From Topomyia yanbarensis (taxonomy: Eukaryota > Arthropoda > Insecta > Diptera > Culicidae): a stretch of DNA of 64,000 nt. The position numbers and the translations under genes are program-made. How positions within the stretch are numbered: position 1 is the stretch's first letter; each line of letters opens with the position of its first letter. The stretch covers positions 155,446,580 to 155,510,579 of the forward strand of contig NC_080670.1 in NCBI RefSeq assembly GCF_030247195.1, given 5' to 3'. Shown one piece after another: positions 1 through 12,262 of this stretch. The notes under the pieces were generated by a model. It saw nothing but the letters and a program-made list of their open reading frames with translations. It was not told the DNA's origin and searched no databases.

Positions 1-1921
1 CTTACAGAGAAGGGCTTGCATGGCTGGTGATTTATTCAAGGAAGCAACACATGTAAATCCTTGCAGTAAGGCAAACTTTTATTTACATTTCAGATGCTTC
101 TTACTGCATACTAGTATTTTGAAAACATCAGTATTGGAAATTAGCACCCCATTACTAATACACATTGCAAGTCTGTTATAAGTGTTGATTTCGATAGAAT
201 CCGGTTAGATGACAACTGTCGATCAGCATGAGGAATAGGGTCGAACCGAAACAATCAGACATTACGGATATGGTTTTTCAACAAACTCCCTCATTTTTTT
301 CTACGTGTTTCTTCAGTTCAGTATGGTATATTTGTTTTTATTATGTTCGTCTATTGCGTTACGCTTTTGTCGAAATTAATGAATCGAATGAAGGAAAAAC
401 ACACAGGGTCTTAGTGAAAATATTAACTTAACAAACATTTAAAAAAATCTATTACATTTGCTTATCCCTAACTGAAGTATGTCGAAATGAGAAGAGAAGA
501 GAAAACATAAACAAGTTTGCTTGTTTCTGTTGAAAGAACGAGATATTTCGCTTTAATATGAATGATCTATGCTAATTTGTAAAAAAAACTTATTGCTTAT
601 TTATCACGTACCAACTAAACTTCAGTAACATTAGATCGTAAACTAGCTTTCGCTTATATCATGAAATTAGGACCACAGCCATATGTTCGTGCGAAAGCCG
701 AAGCCGAAATAAATCGGTCGGACTGCCCTAGTGTATTAAGAAAGGATAACAGTATGGTAAAGGAAAACAATGGCATATTGTAGGCTTATAAGTAGGAGAA
801 AATGTATGGAAGGCGTTTAACAAAATGGGTGCTTTTTATATACATAAACCGCAAAGCTGAAACGGAAAAAAACGCATGTACCGGAATGATGTAACTGCTA
901 CTCGTGATGAGATAAACTACGTATTTTGTTATATTTTGCGTGAGGAAAAATTACAAACAAAATTAAGAGAACTATTATTTTAATACTGACAAGTGCTTTT
1001 ATGGGGAACATTTCGATGAAAACTATCTGTTACCCTGTTCTCGTTTGCTCTTATTAAATTGTATTTTGTTTCCAAACTTTTATCGATCACTTATATCTGT
1101 ACAGTATGTTTGTCTGATCGTTTTTGTCTTTGTAAAAAACAGAACGCAACAAAAAGGAAACTTAAAGTTTAAATTAAGATAACACTACACTCTAAATTTA
1201 ATGTTACATGTTTTTATGAAAGGCAACTTGTACTTAGATAACTGTATATTAAAGAAATTGTAACTCTAGCAGATATGGTTAAAAATATTCGCTTTTTGTA
1301 AACAAAACGACTACAATTATGCAATTAAATACATGGATTCAATTAAGAGCAAAATGTTTCGAAAACCCCAAACTTTCGAGACATCAAACGGCAACAATTG
1401 CGCATTTTCTCTGGTTATATAAAAATTCAAACCGTCATTCCACAAACTAGAGAGAAAGAAAAATTCATCATGAAGCGGTGCCATTTATTTTGGGAACCTA
1501 AAACACAAACACTGCCGTTTCAGTCCCATCTGGCATCACTCACACAAAACTCCACATCATCATCATCAAACAACCTGTTACTATGCAGAGTTCAATCGAA
1601 TCATACGCAAAGATTGTAAATGTTTATTACAGAAAAGAGTGAACCCCTATTTACACCGGGCAGAAGAGCTTGCCGATTAGACAAAAGGAACGAATGAACT
1701 TAGGTTTGGAACGAGTTACACGAAACGAAACGAAAGATGATATTTTCTTCCGCGAATTAAACATTCTAGTGATCAGAAAGAAAAAAAAAAATGATGGAAT
1801 ATTTTTTGATGAACACCTTTGAATTCCAGTTACCGAACGTGTAACATAACTATCAATTATTGCATACAACAACTAACACTACTAGAAAACTCCGCAGATG
1901 GCATATGCTTAGGTAATGGGA
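1..1921. other. AT-rich stretch without recognised gene
   Basis: Low-complexity, AT-rich DNA with only short random ORFs. I see no coding motif, RNA gene or clear repeat boundary. It lies downstream of the receptor gene. Confidence 0.6.
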
Positions 1922-2056
1922 TTAACCCTTAAATGCGCAATGTTGTTTTAAAACAACATCGCGAAAACCATCTCAAAATTATCATAGTAACGTATTAAAG
2001 CAGTGAGACAATTTTCAGAAAATTTGAAAAAATTGGTTTGCGCCTTTAAGGGTTAA
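1922..2056. mobile_element. Short TTAA-flanked MITE (piggyBac-like)
   Basis: About 127 bp between TTAA sites at 1922-1925 and 2053-2056. The left end CCCTTAAATGCGCAA and the right end GCGCCTTTAAGGG are inverted repeats of each other. TTAA duplication and a CCCTT start are characteristic of piggyBac-type elements. There is no coding capacity. Confidence 0.75.
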
Positions 2057-2577
2057 TATAATAAAAGTCGATTTGGTTACTAAACTTTATAAGCTACTAA
2101 TGATAACGATCACTCCGAAACATGATAGTGAAGGTGAATATTTTCACAAAACATTGTATCAACATAAATCCAAACAAAGAAGAAAAGCCACAATTATAAT
2201 TGAATTTCACCCAGACAACTGTAGATAACATCATCACTTGTACTTTATTATTCGGAAGTTCTTTGATGTATTAATGCATATGCCGCGAAATAAATCACTA
2301 CCGGAATAGAATAATTGTCGGTTTTTTTATTATACTACAGAGAAACACGAAAGTTTTCGAAATGAAGTGAACACAACTGATACGAAATAAATTAAAGTAT
2401 TGAACATCGCCACGTTTCGATTAGGTTCTATTTTTTTTCAGCTCTATCAATGAACAGATGTAGTGCCTTTTAGTCCGAAATCCCAGTACGTAGCTGTGGT
2501 TGATTAACAGAAGCTTAAAACTTTTTTGGTGGCATCCAACGGGGAAAACAGATCGAAAAGTGAGTATGTGAAAAAAC

Positions 2578-2665
2578 CATTTCAGAGGCAGGATTCTAAC
2601 CTGCAACCCTTGGGTCTCCGGTCCAATGCACAAACACTTATGCTATCTCTGGGATATGATAACTA
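2578..2665 (-). repeat. tRNA-like fragment, probable SINE or tRNA pseudogene
   Basis: The minus strand contains GGTTAGAATCC, close to a polymerase III B box, preceded by TTGCA and closed by a matching TGC. An anticodon-arm-like segment (TTGGAC...CCAAG) and a degenerate A-box-like TAGCATAAGTG lie upstream. The A arm is poor and the acceptor stem does not pair convincingly, so it is not a functional tRNA call. Confidence 0.35.
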
Positions 2666-2689
2666 CCTCTGGAATGAGATCACACACAA

Positions 2690-5100
2690 TCGCCGCTGCC
2701 ACCCAACACATTTGTCGTGGTCTGCTTGGATAGTCCCAGGCGTTGAATCTACCCTACGCCGACTAAGAGGTCCCCGGCGGCGGATTATCTTTCGATAGCG
2801 GCAAAAAATTGTTACCAGTACTTCGACTCGAGCTTCTCGACCTAGTCCCTGGCGATAGACCTGGCCTACTCAACGGATCAACCGGTAGGTGGCGAAGGCT
2901 TTTCAATGGTTCCGGATGAAGCGTAGCTTTTGGTTCATCGGTGCCCCAACGATCTGCCGCTGCTGCTTGGACGCAACCTATCCGATCCAGTTCCTGGCGG
3001 CGTATTTAGTCTACTCGCGGTCTTCTCGGTAAGAATGCTAAGGTCGTTCGGTGATTCAAGGCGTCTGGTACACTGACGCCTCGATGACCAGCAACCGGTG
3101 CATCTACGTGCACTACTCGAGTATATCCCCAGCGGTGGATCTAGTCCATTTCACGGAGCGACCGGTAGAAAACACTTAATCGAGCTATCAGCTCTGGTTA
3201 CCAGTTCTTCAATCCCTCGTCTATTCGTCTTTACAGATCACATGCACGACATTCTCTGCGCCTAGAGCCGGAAGTTTGCTCGGTAACTTCTCGAATCTGG
3301 GGAAGTTGAAGACCACGTGCTCCGATTTTTCCTGCACATACTCAAATTCGGGATCGCGTGGTGGAGCAGCCGGGACTAATAGGAACTACGTTAGGTTAAA
3401 GTCTGTCTCTCCATGTTTTCAACTCGCCAGTCGTGTTGGTGTTTGACCATCGACTCAATTTTCACCATTCTCCTCTCACATCTCGTTTCCCTCCTCTGCT
3501 AGTACCATTGATAACAGCCGATATGCGGCTAACATCTATAGCGATAATCACGGCGATGACGCATACTGGCACCCACATTCTCTATAAGCATAACCATGAG
3601 TCGGAACGAGCTATTCTACTTATCTCTACTTCGCTTGGTCTTCAGCGATGTAACTAGACTCGGCTCATCCAGTTTTCGATTGTGTTGGTGGACTCTACAA
3701 TCAGGCACTTCAACCTCTTCCAGGGTCTCGCCTTTCTTAGTTAGAGTAACGACCTTCGAGATACCGACTATTTTATACACCTACGGCTTTAGCATTAGAA
3801 CGCCGTTATAATTCCAAAGGGTTAGGGTTGATAAGGGAGCCTTGTTGCACCCCCGCTGTGACCCTTTTCGAGTTCTGCTCAGAATTTGTAACGTAGACCA
3901 GCATGTGGTTCTGAAAATAGTTTTTCAGAATCTTATTCGGGGACTCGTATGTTGGGCATGCGATGCTGCTATTGCCTCCCAACGTAGCTCGCATTCTTGA
4001 AATATATCGTTACCACGGTGCAGCGCACCTCCTTTTCTATTTGGAAACCTTCTGTGCTCTCGCTCTCTCCCTCTCTCTCTCTCTATGATTGTCCCGATCA
4101 CTTCCACCGTCAATCTTTCTTTTTGGAATTCGAACTGCCCGTTTGACCTGTTGAGGATAACATTCACCGAGAATTTCTCGAAAGTATCCAGAAGGCATTT
4201 GAGTTTGTATGCTGCTGCATTTTGTAGTGATTTTCCTGGTTTGGGCAGCAGCCCCAGCTTTTGGAATTCACATATGTTTGGGAAGTAGAGCTCTTTTGGT
4301 CATCACCGTGTTGAATATATCCAGGATTGCAATGATTACATTTTCTAATGCCCCGTTGTGGATTTCATCTGAACCGGGAGCTTTCATCACGTGTAGACCC
4401 CTCGCCAGTGCCAGAAGTTCGACGATGGCGACCCACAAATATCCAGCAATTCTGCTTATACCTCAGCATTCGGTATCTGTGGTTGTATCTTGTTCTTCGG
4501 CATCACGACTCGATAAGCTTTGTCCCAAGGCTTAGCATCCATTTAAGGCACAATTTGAAAGCGTTGCTTGCCTGCAGAACTGTAAACTTCACGCTATCTG
4601 TTTCGGTTTCGCCTCGCCGAACGCGCCTTCTGAGAATAAACTCGGACGGTACATAGTGTATCGTTCCACTTCCTGACTGGCCGCTTATTGTTCATTGGTA
4701 CCAGTTTTCTAGGCATTATTGTAACACATGCCCTCGTTAGCGTTTCTTCAGTTTGTATGCGTCAATGTTAGGAACACCGCTATCTATGCGAAGAGGTTCC
4801 TCGGCTGACCCATACAGTTCCTGTCAATATACCCTCTGTCTGTATACTGCATTTTTTGCACATTGTGGATATGTTCGAACCCTTGAAGTTCTACGCCTGG
4901 TGATCGAAACTTAGGTCCTGAATAACCTCCATTTGTTGGCTCTAAGGTCAATCTTAACGAGTATACGCCAGTACCATCACTCATCACATCATTGGCTGCG
5001 GCTTGTGACGGGCGTATCACTGCTGTCTCAGTGACATTTTACGCCTTCCTCAACCTGATTGACATCGGTTCTTTTTCCAGTTTAGATCTCTATTAGCGCG
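2690..5100 (-). mobile_element. Decayed R1-clade non-LTR retrotransposon, 3' part
   Basis: The minus strand shows reverse-transcriptase and tail motifs in shifting frames. Around 4350 it reads KAPGSDEIHNGALE, the motif after the RT finger. Around 3830 it reads TAGVQQGS, the PQGS block, and about 3690 KLDEPSLVTSLKTK. Near 3300 it reads EYVQEKSEHVVFNFPRFE, typical of the R1-clade C-terminal tail. Many stops and frameshifts make it a dead copy. A CT-rich run lies at 4056-4085. The R1 clade call is by motif memory; the non-LTR call is firmer. Confidence 0.7.
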
Positions 5101-5219
5101 GACCTTACTTCGCTTTACGTTGTGATCGCTCAGATTTTTTTGAAGAATTGAAATGACTTGGACATGTGCGCTATTCTGCAAAATGTTTATGAAGGTTTCA
5201 CTTAGAAAATCAAAATTTT

Positions 5220-5640
5220 CGAGTATAAGGTGTCAAAAATGGCGTCCTAAATGGGGGCTCCAACAAAAGGTGTTATGAAAACCGACCTCATCTGCGGGCA
5301 AGATGCAGGTCGCAAGTCGTCGTCTACAAGCAAAAAACCAAAACGACCTTGAAGATTACATTTCATAGAGGCACCCCAACCCAAAAAAATCGTTATACAA
5401 AAAAATGGCGGACCCTTGAAAATAAAGTATAAAAAATAGTTCGTGATCAAAATATTGCGATTTTGTAGGTTACAGCGCCGGATAATATTGTGAAACTTTG
5501 AATATAAGGGTATTTGGGGTCGCTGAACACGAATTTAAGGTAAGATTTGAAAAAAATTCAAATGCCAGATCCAATATGACGGCCAAAAAGTTATCTTGAA
5601 TAATTTTCATGAAATTTGAATCAAAACAAGTGTTTTCGAG
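5220..5640. repeat. Dispersed 'GGGTCGCTGA...CCAATATGGC' repeat module
   Basis: Contains the phrases TTTGGGGTCGCTGAACACG and CCAGATCCAATATGACGGCC plus ATGGCG runs. The same module recurs, better preserved, at 31370-31830. No coding function is evident. Confidence 0.5.
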
Positions 5641-6829
5641 AAGATGACCAAAATTTTAAGATTAGTTTCGATGAATTCAAATAATCAACTTACAATTAAT
5701 CCGCCATTCCAGGTGCATACGAGTCCTTCTTCCTACTCAAACCATCTCACAGTGATTTTTTTTGCAAAAAACACGCGATCAATTATTTACACAAAAACGG
5801 TCAAGTTTAGATCAATAATGTCTTCTGAAAGTTTTATCAGTATTTCAAGACCTTTCTTCTGGTTTACTACATTGAGTGATTAATCTACCTAAAAGTGAGA
5901 TATTTTTATTATTTTTTAAAATGTATAGATAATGAGATAATATGTTCTGCAATGTTGTAGAGCTACTTTTTGCGAACAACTTTGCTTAAGAGTTGAAAAC
6001 TGTATATTCAATACTTGTGAAGTTATAGTGCCTTGTTTGTGGATGACCCCTAAAATATTTTTTTAATATAACTTTTTTGGTATCGTACCTATGAGTTTAG
6101 AATGTTCTACAAAGTTATTTGCGTCAATGCCACCCGCAACTCTTTATAAGAACGTTTTGTTCTAGCTCTTCTATCTTCGATGTTATTTAGCAATTTTTGA
6201 AAAAAAAATAGTGCTGTTTCCAATAGCAATAACTTTTGAACGGGCAAAAACGGGTAACCAGCTATAGTTATAAACATTAGTACAACAAATGAACTACAAA
6301 ATCCAATTTATTTCATTTGTCTACTGTTGTCTCCGGTGCTGTTATGGACGGTTTAGGAAGTGCTTTCCGCTGCTTAGTATGCATTTTTCATTAAGTGGAA
6401 TTGTTCATCTGTTCCTCGCTGGATTCTCTTTTTACGTATGCGTGTGCAGGAAAGAAATTGAGAGAGAGAAAGAGAGAGAGAACAAGAGAGCGAGAAAGAA
6501 AGAGAGAGAAAAAGAGAGAGATTGGAGAGAACCGCTAAGCGCATAACTTCTACGAAATCGCCTTTAAGAAAATCAGTGTTACACAGCTCCGAGATGTAAC
6601 AATCCTTGACTGTTACTAAGGGTAACGCTCGACGCGGTCACGTGTGCGGGAGAGTGTCTGTACACGTTTTTTCGTACATTCAATGATACGAAACGTTTTA
6701 AGCGATACTAATTTAAAGGGATTTTCATCAAAATGTGTACAATTGGAATGCACGATTTATATACTTAGTATTCTTGTTTATTGAAAAGTACACTCGTTAT
6801 ACTATTTAGGTTCCCTTGATAAACGCGAC

Positions 6830-7165
6830 TTGTTTTCCCTTTGGGTTTCCGCGACAGAAAGTATGAAAATAGGTTCTGTAGCTCAACAAGTCTTTCAATA
6901 TTATAACGTTGACGAACATAATATGCCCGATGTTGCCGCTGGAATAATGCAAATAGTCAAGAAGTCTTGTATTTATTTCAAAAGACTGTGGATCAAGCAT
7001 AATCGCACAGTAACTAATGTTTTTAGTATGAATGCTGAGTATTTCAACTCCCCGTTCAGTGTGCCGGAACATATTATGACCAATGTTCAGTCTGCGTGTG
7101 TTGACGATGACACTAGCAGTGATGACGATGGCGATGACACTAGCAGCGATGAGATGTTTAAATAA
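6830..7165 (+). CDS. Unrecognised ORF in the centre of the CACAGTG element
   Basis: 111 codons lying in the unique 720-bp centre between the two arms. The body (SVAQQVFQYYNVDEHNMPD..., RLWIKHNRTVTNVF) looks protein-like, and the C-terminus is a run of Asp/Ser repeats (DDDTSSDDDGDDTSSDE) ending in Phe-Lys. AATAAA occurs directly after the stop. I do not recognise the family; it could be a captured gene fragment or the end of a transposase. The start codon is uncertain because the frame is open upstream. Confidence 0.35.
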   Translation: MFSLWVSATESMKIGSVAQQVFQYYNVDEHNMPDVAAGIMQIVKKSCIYFKRLWIKHNRTVTNVFSMNAEYFNSPFSVPEHIMTNVQSACVDDDTSSDDDGDDTSSDEMFK

Positions 7166-7849
7166 ACTGTAATAAATGTATTTAACTTAAATGTGGTTTT
7201 TATTTTTCTATAAGAAATATAAAAAATGCATAAAATATTTCATTCTGGTGACTTATAATAAAACTTTGGGTGCTCATAACTCAAGTACACAAAATTTTCT
7301 TAAAGGCGACTTTTGCGCGATTTCGTAGAAGTTATGCGCTTAGCGGTCCTCTCCACTCTCTTTTTTTCTCTCTCTTGTTCTCTCTCTCCCTCTCTTTCTC
7401 TCTCTCAATTTCTTTCCTGCACACGCATACGTAAAAAGAGAATCCAGCGACGAACAGATGAACAATTCCACTTAATGAAAAATGCATACTAAGCAGCGGA
7501 AAGCACGTCCTAAACCGTCCATAACAGCACCGGAGACAACAGTAGACAAATGAAATAAATTGGATTTTGTAGTTCATTTGTTGTACTAATGTGTATAACT
7601 ATAGCTGGTTGCCCGTTTTTGCCCGTTCAAAAGTTATTGCCATTGGAAATAGCACTATTTTTTTCAAAAATTGCTAAATAACTACGAAGATAGAAGAGCT
7701 AGAACAAAACATTCTTATAAAGAGTTTATATTTTAAGGGGTTATATATTTTAAGGGGTCATCCACAAACAAGGCACTATAACTTCACAAGTATTGAATAT
7801 ACAATTTTGGACTCTTAAGCAAAGTTGTTCGCAAAAAGTAGCTCTACAA

Positions 7850-10306
7850 CAGGGTTGTTAATGCGATACAATATTCACGATAATTTATCGGCGTTACTCG
7901 TTAACGATAATGTATCGTCATCGGAAACTCCGTTAACGATAATGTATCGTCGCCTTCATCGTCATCGTCGATAATTGTATCGTCGCTTTCATCGTCATCG
8001 TCGGTTCATCGGTTATCGCGATACATTTTGCGTTACTTTCCCGTTTATTGCAGTTGAAGTTGATGCGGCCAACTTTCAATTGTTTAGAAATAAATACCTT
8101 ATGAAGGACATGTTGTTGGCAGTTGAAAATCAATAGTTTTGGACATTTTCTATGCACATCGGGGTCTGACGATGCGTCAAAATGAAATTATTTCAACTTT
8201 TCGGGAAAATGTATTATGTTGAAGGGAAAGTTGTTGGCAATTGAAAATTAATAATTTTGGACATTTCAATACGCAGAAGGGTCCGACGATGTGTCAAAAT
8301 TGAAAATCAAAATTTCGAGTAAGTTGGTGCACAGAAGAGTCCCAGGTGCACAGTGTTTCCAAGCGGCAAAAAGGTGACCAAAATTGTTTTGACCATGAAG
8401 AAAACAAATTTTGAGCTATTGTACAATTAGTAATTTTTAGCACGCAAAAACATATATTGAAAAAACCTACTAAACCACTATTATTAGTCCATTCACAAAT
8501 TACACTACACATTTAAGTCGTGTGGTGATTAACAGGTTTTATTGTAATTTTAATTTAATCCAGAAGATTTCGGATTTTAAAAAGGAGAATATACATACAT
8601 ATTTCCAACGTTTGATTTCCTTTTCTAGTTAGGGAGCTTTTAGCCCCCTCCTCCGTTTCTTCTCTCCACTATGTAACAAGATGCTTCATGCTTCCTTCTT
8701 TTACCCTTAAATATGTAGTGTGATTTATGTACGGCGTCATAATAGAGTTTTATTCGTTTTTTGAATACAGTGAAGACCCGTTTTTATCAGGCCCTTGGAT
8801 TATAGGCTGATAAAACGATGACATTGACAAAATCGGCACATATTTTTTCTGGTTCTGAAGAGACGAAGTCGAAACGCAAACACCTGGACTAACATATTTT
8901 TTTTCTTTCTTTTTAATAAACCGGAGCGGTTAAAATATTTTTCATTAGTTCCTCGACAAAGCCTCATAACCCGTTCTGATCATTTAGCAAAAAATTCCCT
9001 TAAGGAGGTCTTACAGTACAGTATTATTATTTTTGTATATTTTGCATTTCTAATATAAGAAAAATATGCTAAAAAAGGAATTTACTCGAATTTGACTTGA
9101 ACGTAAGCTAGAGCCCACCAAACGATTTTGATAGTGTTTGTTTTACAGATTCGTATTGGTATTCGTCTGCGGAAATTTGCGGTTTCCGTACCAAAATATT
9201 GCTTTTTGGGCACTAAAACATTCGATAACTTCTAAGTTGTAAGAAATACAAATAAACTTACATTACAAAAATTCTGTATTTTCTTATGCTGAACAACATC
9301 TTGGCACATTTTGAAATTCTACAAAATTACCAGGAAAAGTATTCTGAAAAAAGCAATTTTCAGGGGTATATCAAAGAAATCTCCACAAATGTAAATTAAA
9401 ATCGATAGATAAACACATAGTCTCTTCAGCGACGTTAATACTTAAGATATTCTCAACAACTTTGCCAAAGAAAGTTTTTTTAATTTTCATAAACATAAGC
9501 AAAAAATTTCTTCTCAGCTTTAGAGGGATTAATCACCCAACTAATACTTTTTAAATGCAAAAAAATATGAATAAACTTTGCTGAAGACACTATAACTAAA
9601 AATGTTTTTCGTGGTTCAAAGAATTTCTTTCACCTTTTTGCCAATTTGGACCCTCGTGTGAATTGAAAATGTCCAAAACTATCGATTTTCAACTGCCAAC
9701 AACCTGCCCTTCAATATAAAAAGTTCGCGAAAAGTTGAAAAAAATTCTATTTTGATGCACCGACTGTACATTGAAAATGCCCAAAACTATTGATTTTCAC
9801 TTACCAATAACTTCTTCAATATAACAAACTTTCCTCAAAAGTTGAAAAAATCCATTTTGACACATCGTCGAACCCCCTGTGTATTGAAAATGTCCAAAAC
9901 TGTTGATTGTCAACTGCCAATAACTTTCCCTTCAATATAAAACTCTCCCGAAAAGTTGACAAAAAATTCCATTTTGACACATCGTCGGACCACCCCCCCA
10001 CCCCCCCTGTGCATAGAAAATGTCCAAAACTATTGATTTTCAACTGCCAACAACATGTCCTTCAATAGTTATTTATTTCTAAACAATTGAAAGTTAACCG
10101 CATCAACTTCAACCCCAATAAACGGGAAAGTAACGTAAAATGTATCGCGATAACCGATGAACCGACGATGACGATGAAAACGACGATACAATTATCGACG
10201 ATGACGATGAAGGCGACGATAAATTATCGTTAACGGAGTTTCCGATGACGTTGACGGGTGGTTAACGTTATCGACGATGACGATTAATTATCGATTAACA
10301 ACCCTG
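7850..10306. mobile_element. hAT-like non-autonomous element with 8-bp target duplication
   Basis: Ends CAGGGTTGTTAAT at 7850 and ATTAACAACCCTG finishing at 10306. CTCTACAA lies on both outer sides (7842-7849 and 10307-10314), a perfect 8-bp duplication typical of hAT elements. Inside the ends lie extended inverted arms rich in ATCGTCATCGTCG and ATTATCGT, then runs of about 110-140-bp tandem units (about 8100-8330 and, inverted, 9650-10075) with TTGAAAATCAATAGTTTTGG. No transposase frame. It splits the right arm of the CACAGTG element, so it is younger. Confidence 0.85.
8766..9150 (+). mobile_element. Fragment of a pogo/mariner-type MITE inside the hAT-like element
   Basis: Starts TA|CAGTGAAGACCCGTTT, followed by TATCAG and GCTGATAAAACG. 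The same terminal sequence and, in inverted order, internal blocks (ACTCGAATT, ATATGCTAAAAAA, CCCTTAAG) occur in the complete copy at 30345-30774. The far end is not found here. Confidence 0.6.
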
Positions 10307-10969
10307 CTCTACAACATTGCAGAACGTATGATTTCATTATCTATTCATTTAAAAAAAATAAGAAAAATATCTCACTTTTAGGGAGATTAATCACTCAATG
10401 TACTAAACCAGAAGAAAGGTCTTGAAATACTGATAAAACTTTCAGAAGACATTATTGATCTAAACTTGACCGTTTTTGTGTAAATAATTAATCGCGCGTT
10501 TTTGGCAAAAAAACCACTGTGCATCTCCTGGATTCGCTGTTCACGATTAATTTATGATTTCATGATCGGCGTTTCAGTCAAGAAAAATTAAGAACACTCG
10601 TTGCTCACTTTCTCCAACGTTTCGGTCCTTATTGGACCTTTGTTAAGGAATCGAGAATTATTTTATGTTCTGTTGTCGTTTTGTCCATGCTTAACAATAT
10701 AGCTGTCATAATACCATTTATCCGTGCGACTATTAAACCCACTCGTCGTAATTTAGCATTTAAATCAGACACTTTGAGTTGGGTCACGATTGGTGTCACC
10801 GCACTATTTATATCCAAAAATCCAGGACTCAATTTCATCACTTTGGGTAACCCAGTATGCTAATTTTCTTGGGCAATGCCACTACTTAATTTCGGTGCGT
10901 AAACCTGAAATTCTAGCCCATAGATTTCTTTGATAAATAAAACAAGACGGCCGATATACGATCGGAACC

Positions 10970-11330
10970 TGTACGTGTATACGATGATGATGATGCGGTG
11001 GACTGTGCCAAGGCACACTTCAAACATCTTTCTGGGTTGAAGTTTTATACGGCAACCGGAAGGTGGAATGTGTCGAGACAATTTCAAGCATACTAAACTG
11101 TCGATGTTTACTCAGAAATTTCTGGTTTGGCAGGCTATCTATGGTCGTGGCTTTAAAAGCGACATTTTTATTACAACCGGATGCTTTATCTGGAAAAATT
11201 TACGTGAACAAGTCACCTGAGAATACGTCTGCTGTCTTCTTATGCATCACTATTTTTCCGAACAGTTTTGACCGGATTTGTTAACCTGCCATTACGGAAA
11301 AATGACACGGTATTTAAAATGCTTTAATAT
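10970..11330 (+). pseudogene. Mariner (ITmD37E-like) transposase fragment, catalytic region
   Basis: Frames stitched across shifts read KAHFKHLSGLKFYTATGRW, then KLSMFTQKFLVWQAIYGRGF and DIFITTG, then FDRI and LPLRKND. These match the mosquito ITmD37E catalytic core (first Asp region, the WQAI block and the SCHYGK block). Frameshifts and stops show it is dead. Family known from mosquitoes; the exact subfamily is inference. Confidence 0.65.
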
Positions 11331-11811
11331 AGCATATAAACAAAGAAAGTTATTTTATGGTTAATATAATGTCAACTTCAGTGCTTTGTGGTACCGTGAT
11401 ATTTTGTTCTTTTAGCTGCAGATCACTTAGAAAATCATAAAAAATTCCGACAGCGGAACACCTCATTTGGAGCATGTCACTATTAATCTATCCTCCCCCT
11501 CCTCCTGCACAAGTGATTCATCAAACAAATTATTTTATCTTCGTCGATATGTTTACTGTTAATACGGAGTTTATCAATTGCTTATGTTTTGCACCTATCT
11601 TAAAATATATTTTCCACAAACTTTTCGTTTTGGCCTAATAAAGTAGAAACTTCCCTTATTGTATGGAGTGAATAGAATCAAAGAATAAGTCAAATTAAAT
11701 ATTTGAAACATAACCAGTTAATCTTTTTAATGTCCTAAAATTTTGAAAAGACCAAGACAAATGGTGAAATTTTAGGTAAGCAATTATATGCGCACTATTT
11801 TTCACGAATAA

Positions 11812-12262
11812 AGGGTGTACGGAGTCAAATTGCATCACTTTCAAATTGTTGTAACTTTGTTTTCATTGGGTATTTTATTTCCTTTTGAAATTTCAGGTGA
11901 AAGTAGTTCAATGTCTGTTATTTACATTGTGCAAGTTTCACTAGAAATTGTGCAACTATTGCGAAAATGAAGTCGGAGAACATAAGCGTTGTAAACAAAT
12001 TTTTAGCATTAATTTAGAAAATCCTCATCTTTTTCACCGTGCCATTCGCAAGAAGCTAGGAATGCTGCAATCTACATTAACTCGTGTTTTGAAACGGTAA
12101 AACGAAAATTTGTCCATAAATAGGAAGGCAAAGAAGTTGCCAAACGGGATCTTCGTGTAGTTTTAAGGATCACAAACGGGTAGAAGAAGCTTTCAAGAGG
12201 AATCCCAATAATTCGGTGAGTGACGTGGCGAAAAACTGTATTTAAGAACATGCTGAATAGAG
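11812..12262 (+). pseudogene. Mariner (ITmD37E-like) 5' end with DNA-binding region
   Basis: Starts with AGGGTGTACGGAGTCAAATT, an end-like sequence. From about 12015 it reads NPHLFHRAIRKKLGM then STLTRVLKR, a helix-turn-helix of the Tc1/mariner type, then a second block with AFKRNPNNSVSDVAKN across frames. It stops before any catalytic domain. It lies 3' of a catalytic fragment, so the two are separate or rearranged copies. Confidence 0.6.

Larger units (their letters stand above)
5748..10521. mobile_element. Long-inverted-repeat element with CACAGTG ends (Transib-like), interrupted by a hAT-like element
   Basis: Left end CACAGTG at 5748-5754 and right end CACTGTG at 10515-10521 are exact inverted heptamers. 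Each is bordered outside by CATCT (5743-5747 and 10522-10526), a 5-bp duplication. Left arm about 5748-6577; right arm about 7297-7841 continued at 10315-10521; arms are clearly homologous, with (GA)n tracts and the same antisense reading frame. Without the nested insert the element is about 2.3 kb. A 5-bp duplication with CACWRTG ends is the published signature of Transib transposons, the relatives of RAG1. No transposase is present, so the copy is non-autonomous and the assignment is inference. Confidence 0.65.

Noticed and set aside
2595..2665. Functional tRNA gene
   Set aside because: B box is present but the acceptor stem and D arm do not pair; treated as tRNA-derived repeat.
3433..3657. 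Plus-strand frame reading VFDHRLNFHH, resembling an RT 'LGV.ID.RLNF' block
   Set aside because: The clear R1-type motifs here are on the opposite strand; the plus-strand likeness is short and isolated.
6289..6546. 85-codon ORF with Arg/Glu/Lys repeats, and its twin at 7332-7577 on the other strand
   Set aside because: They are the two arms of one inverted repeat read through a (GA)n tract, not proteins.
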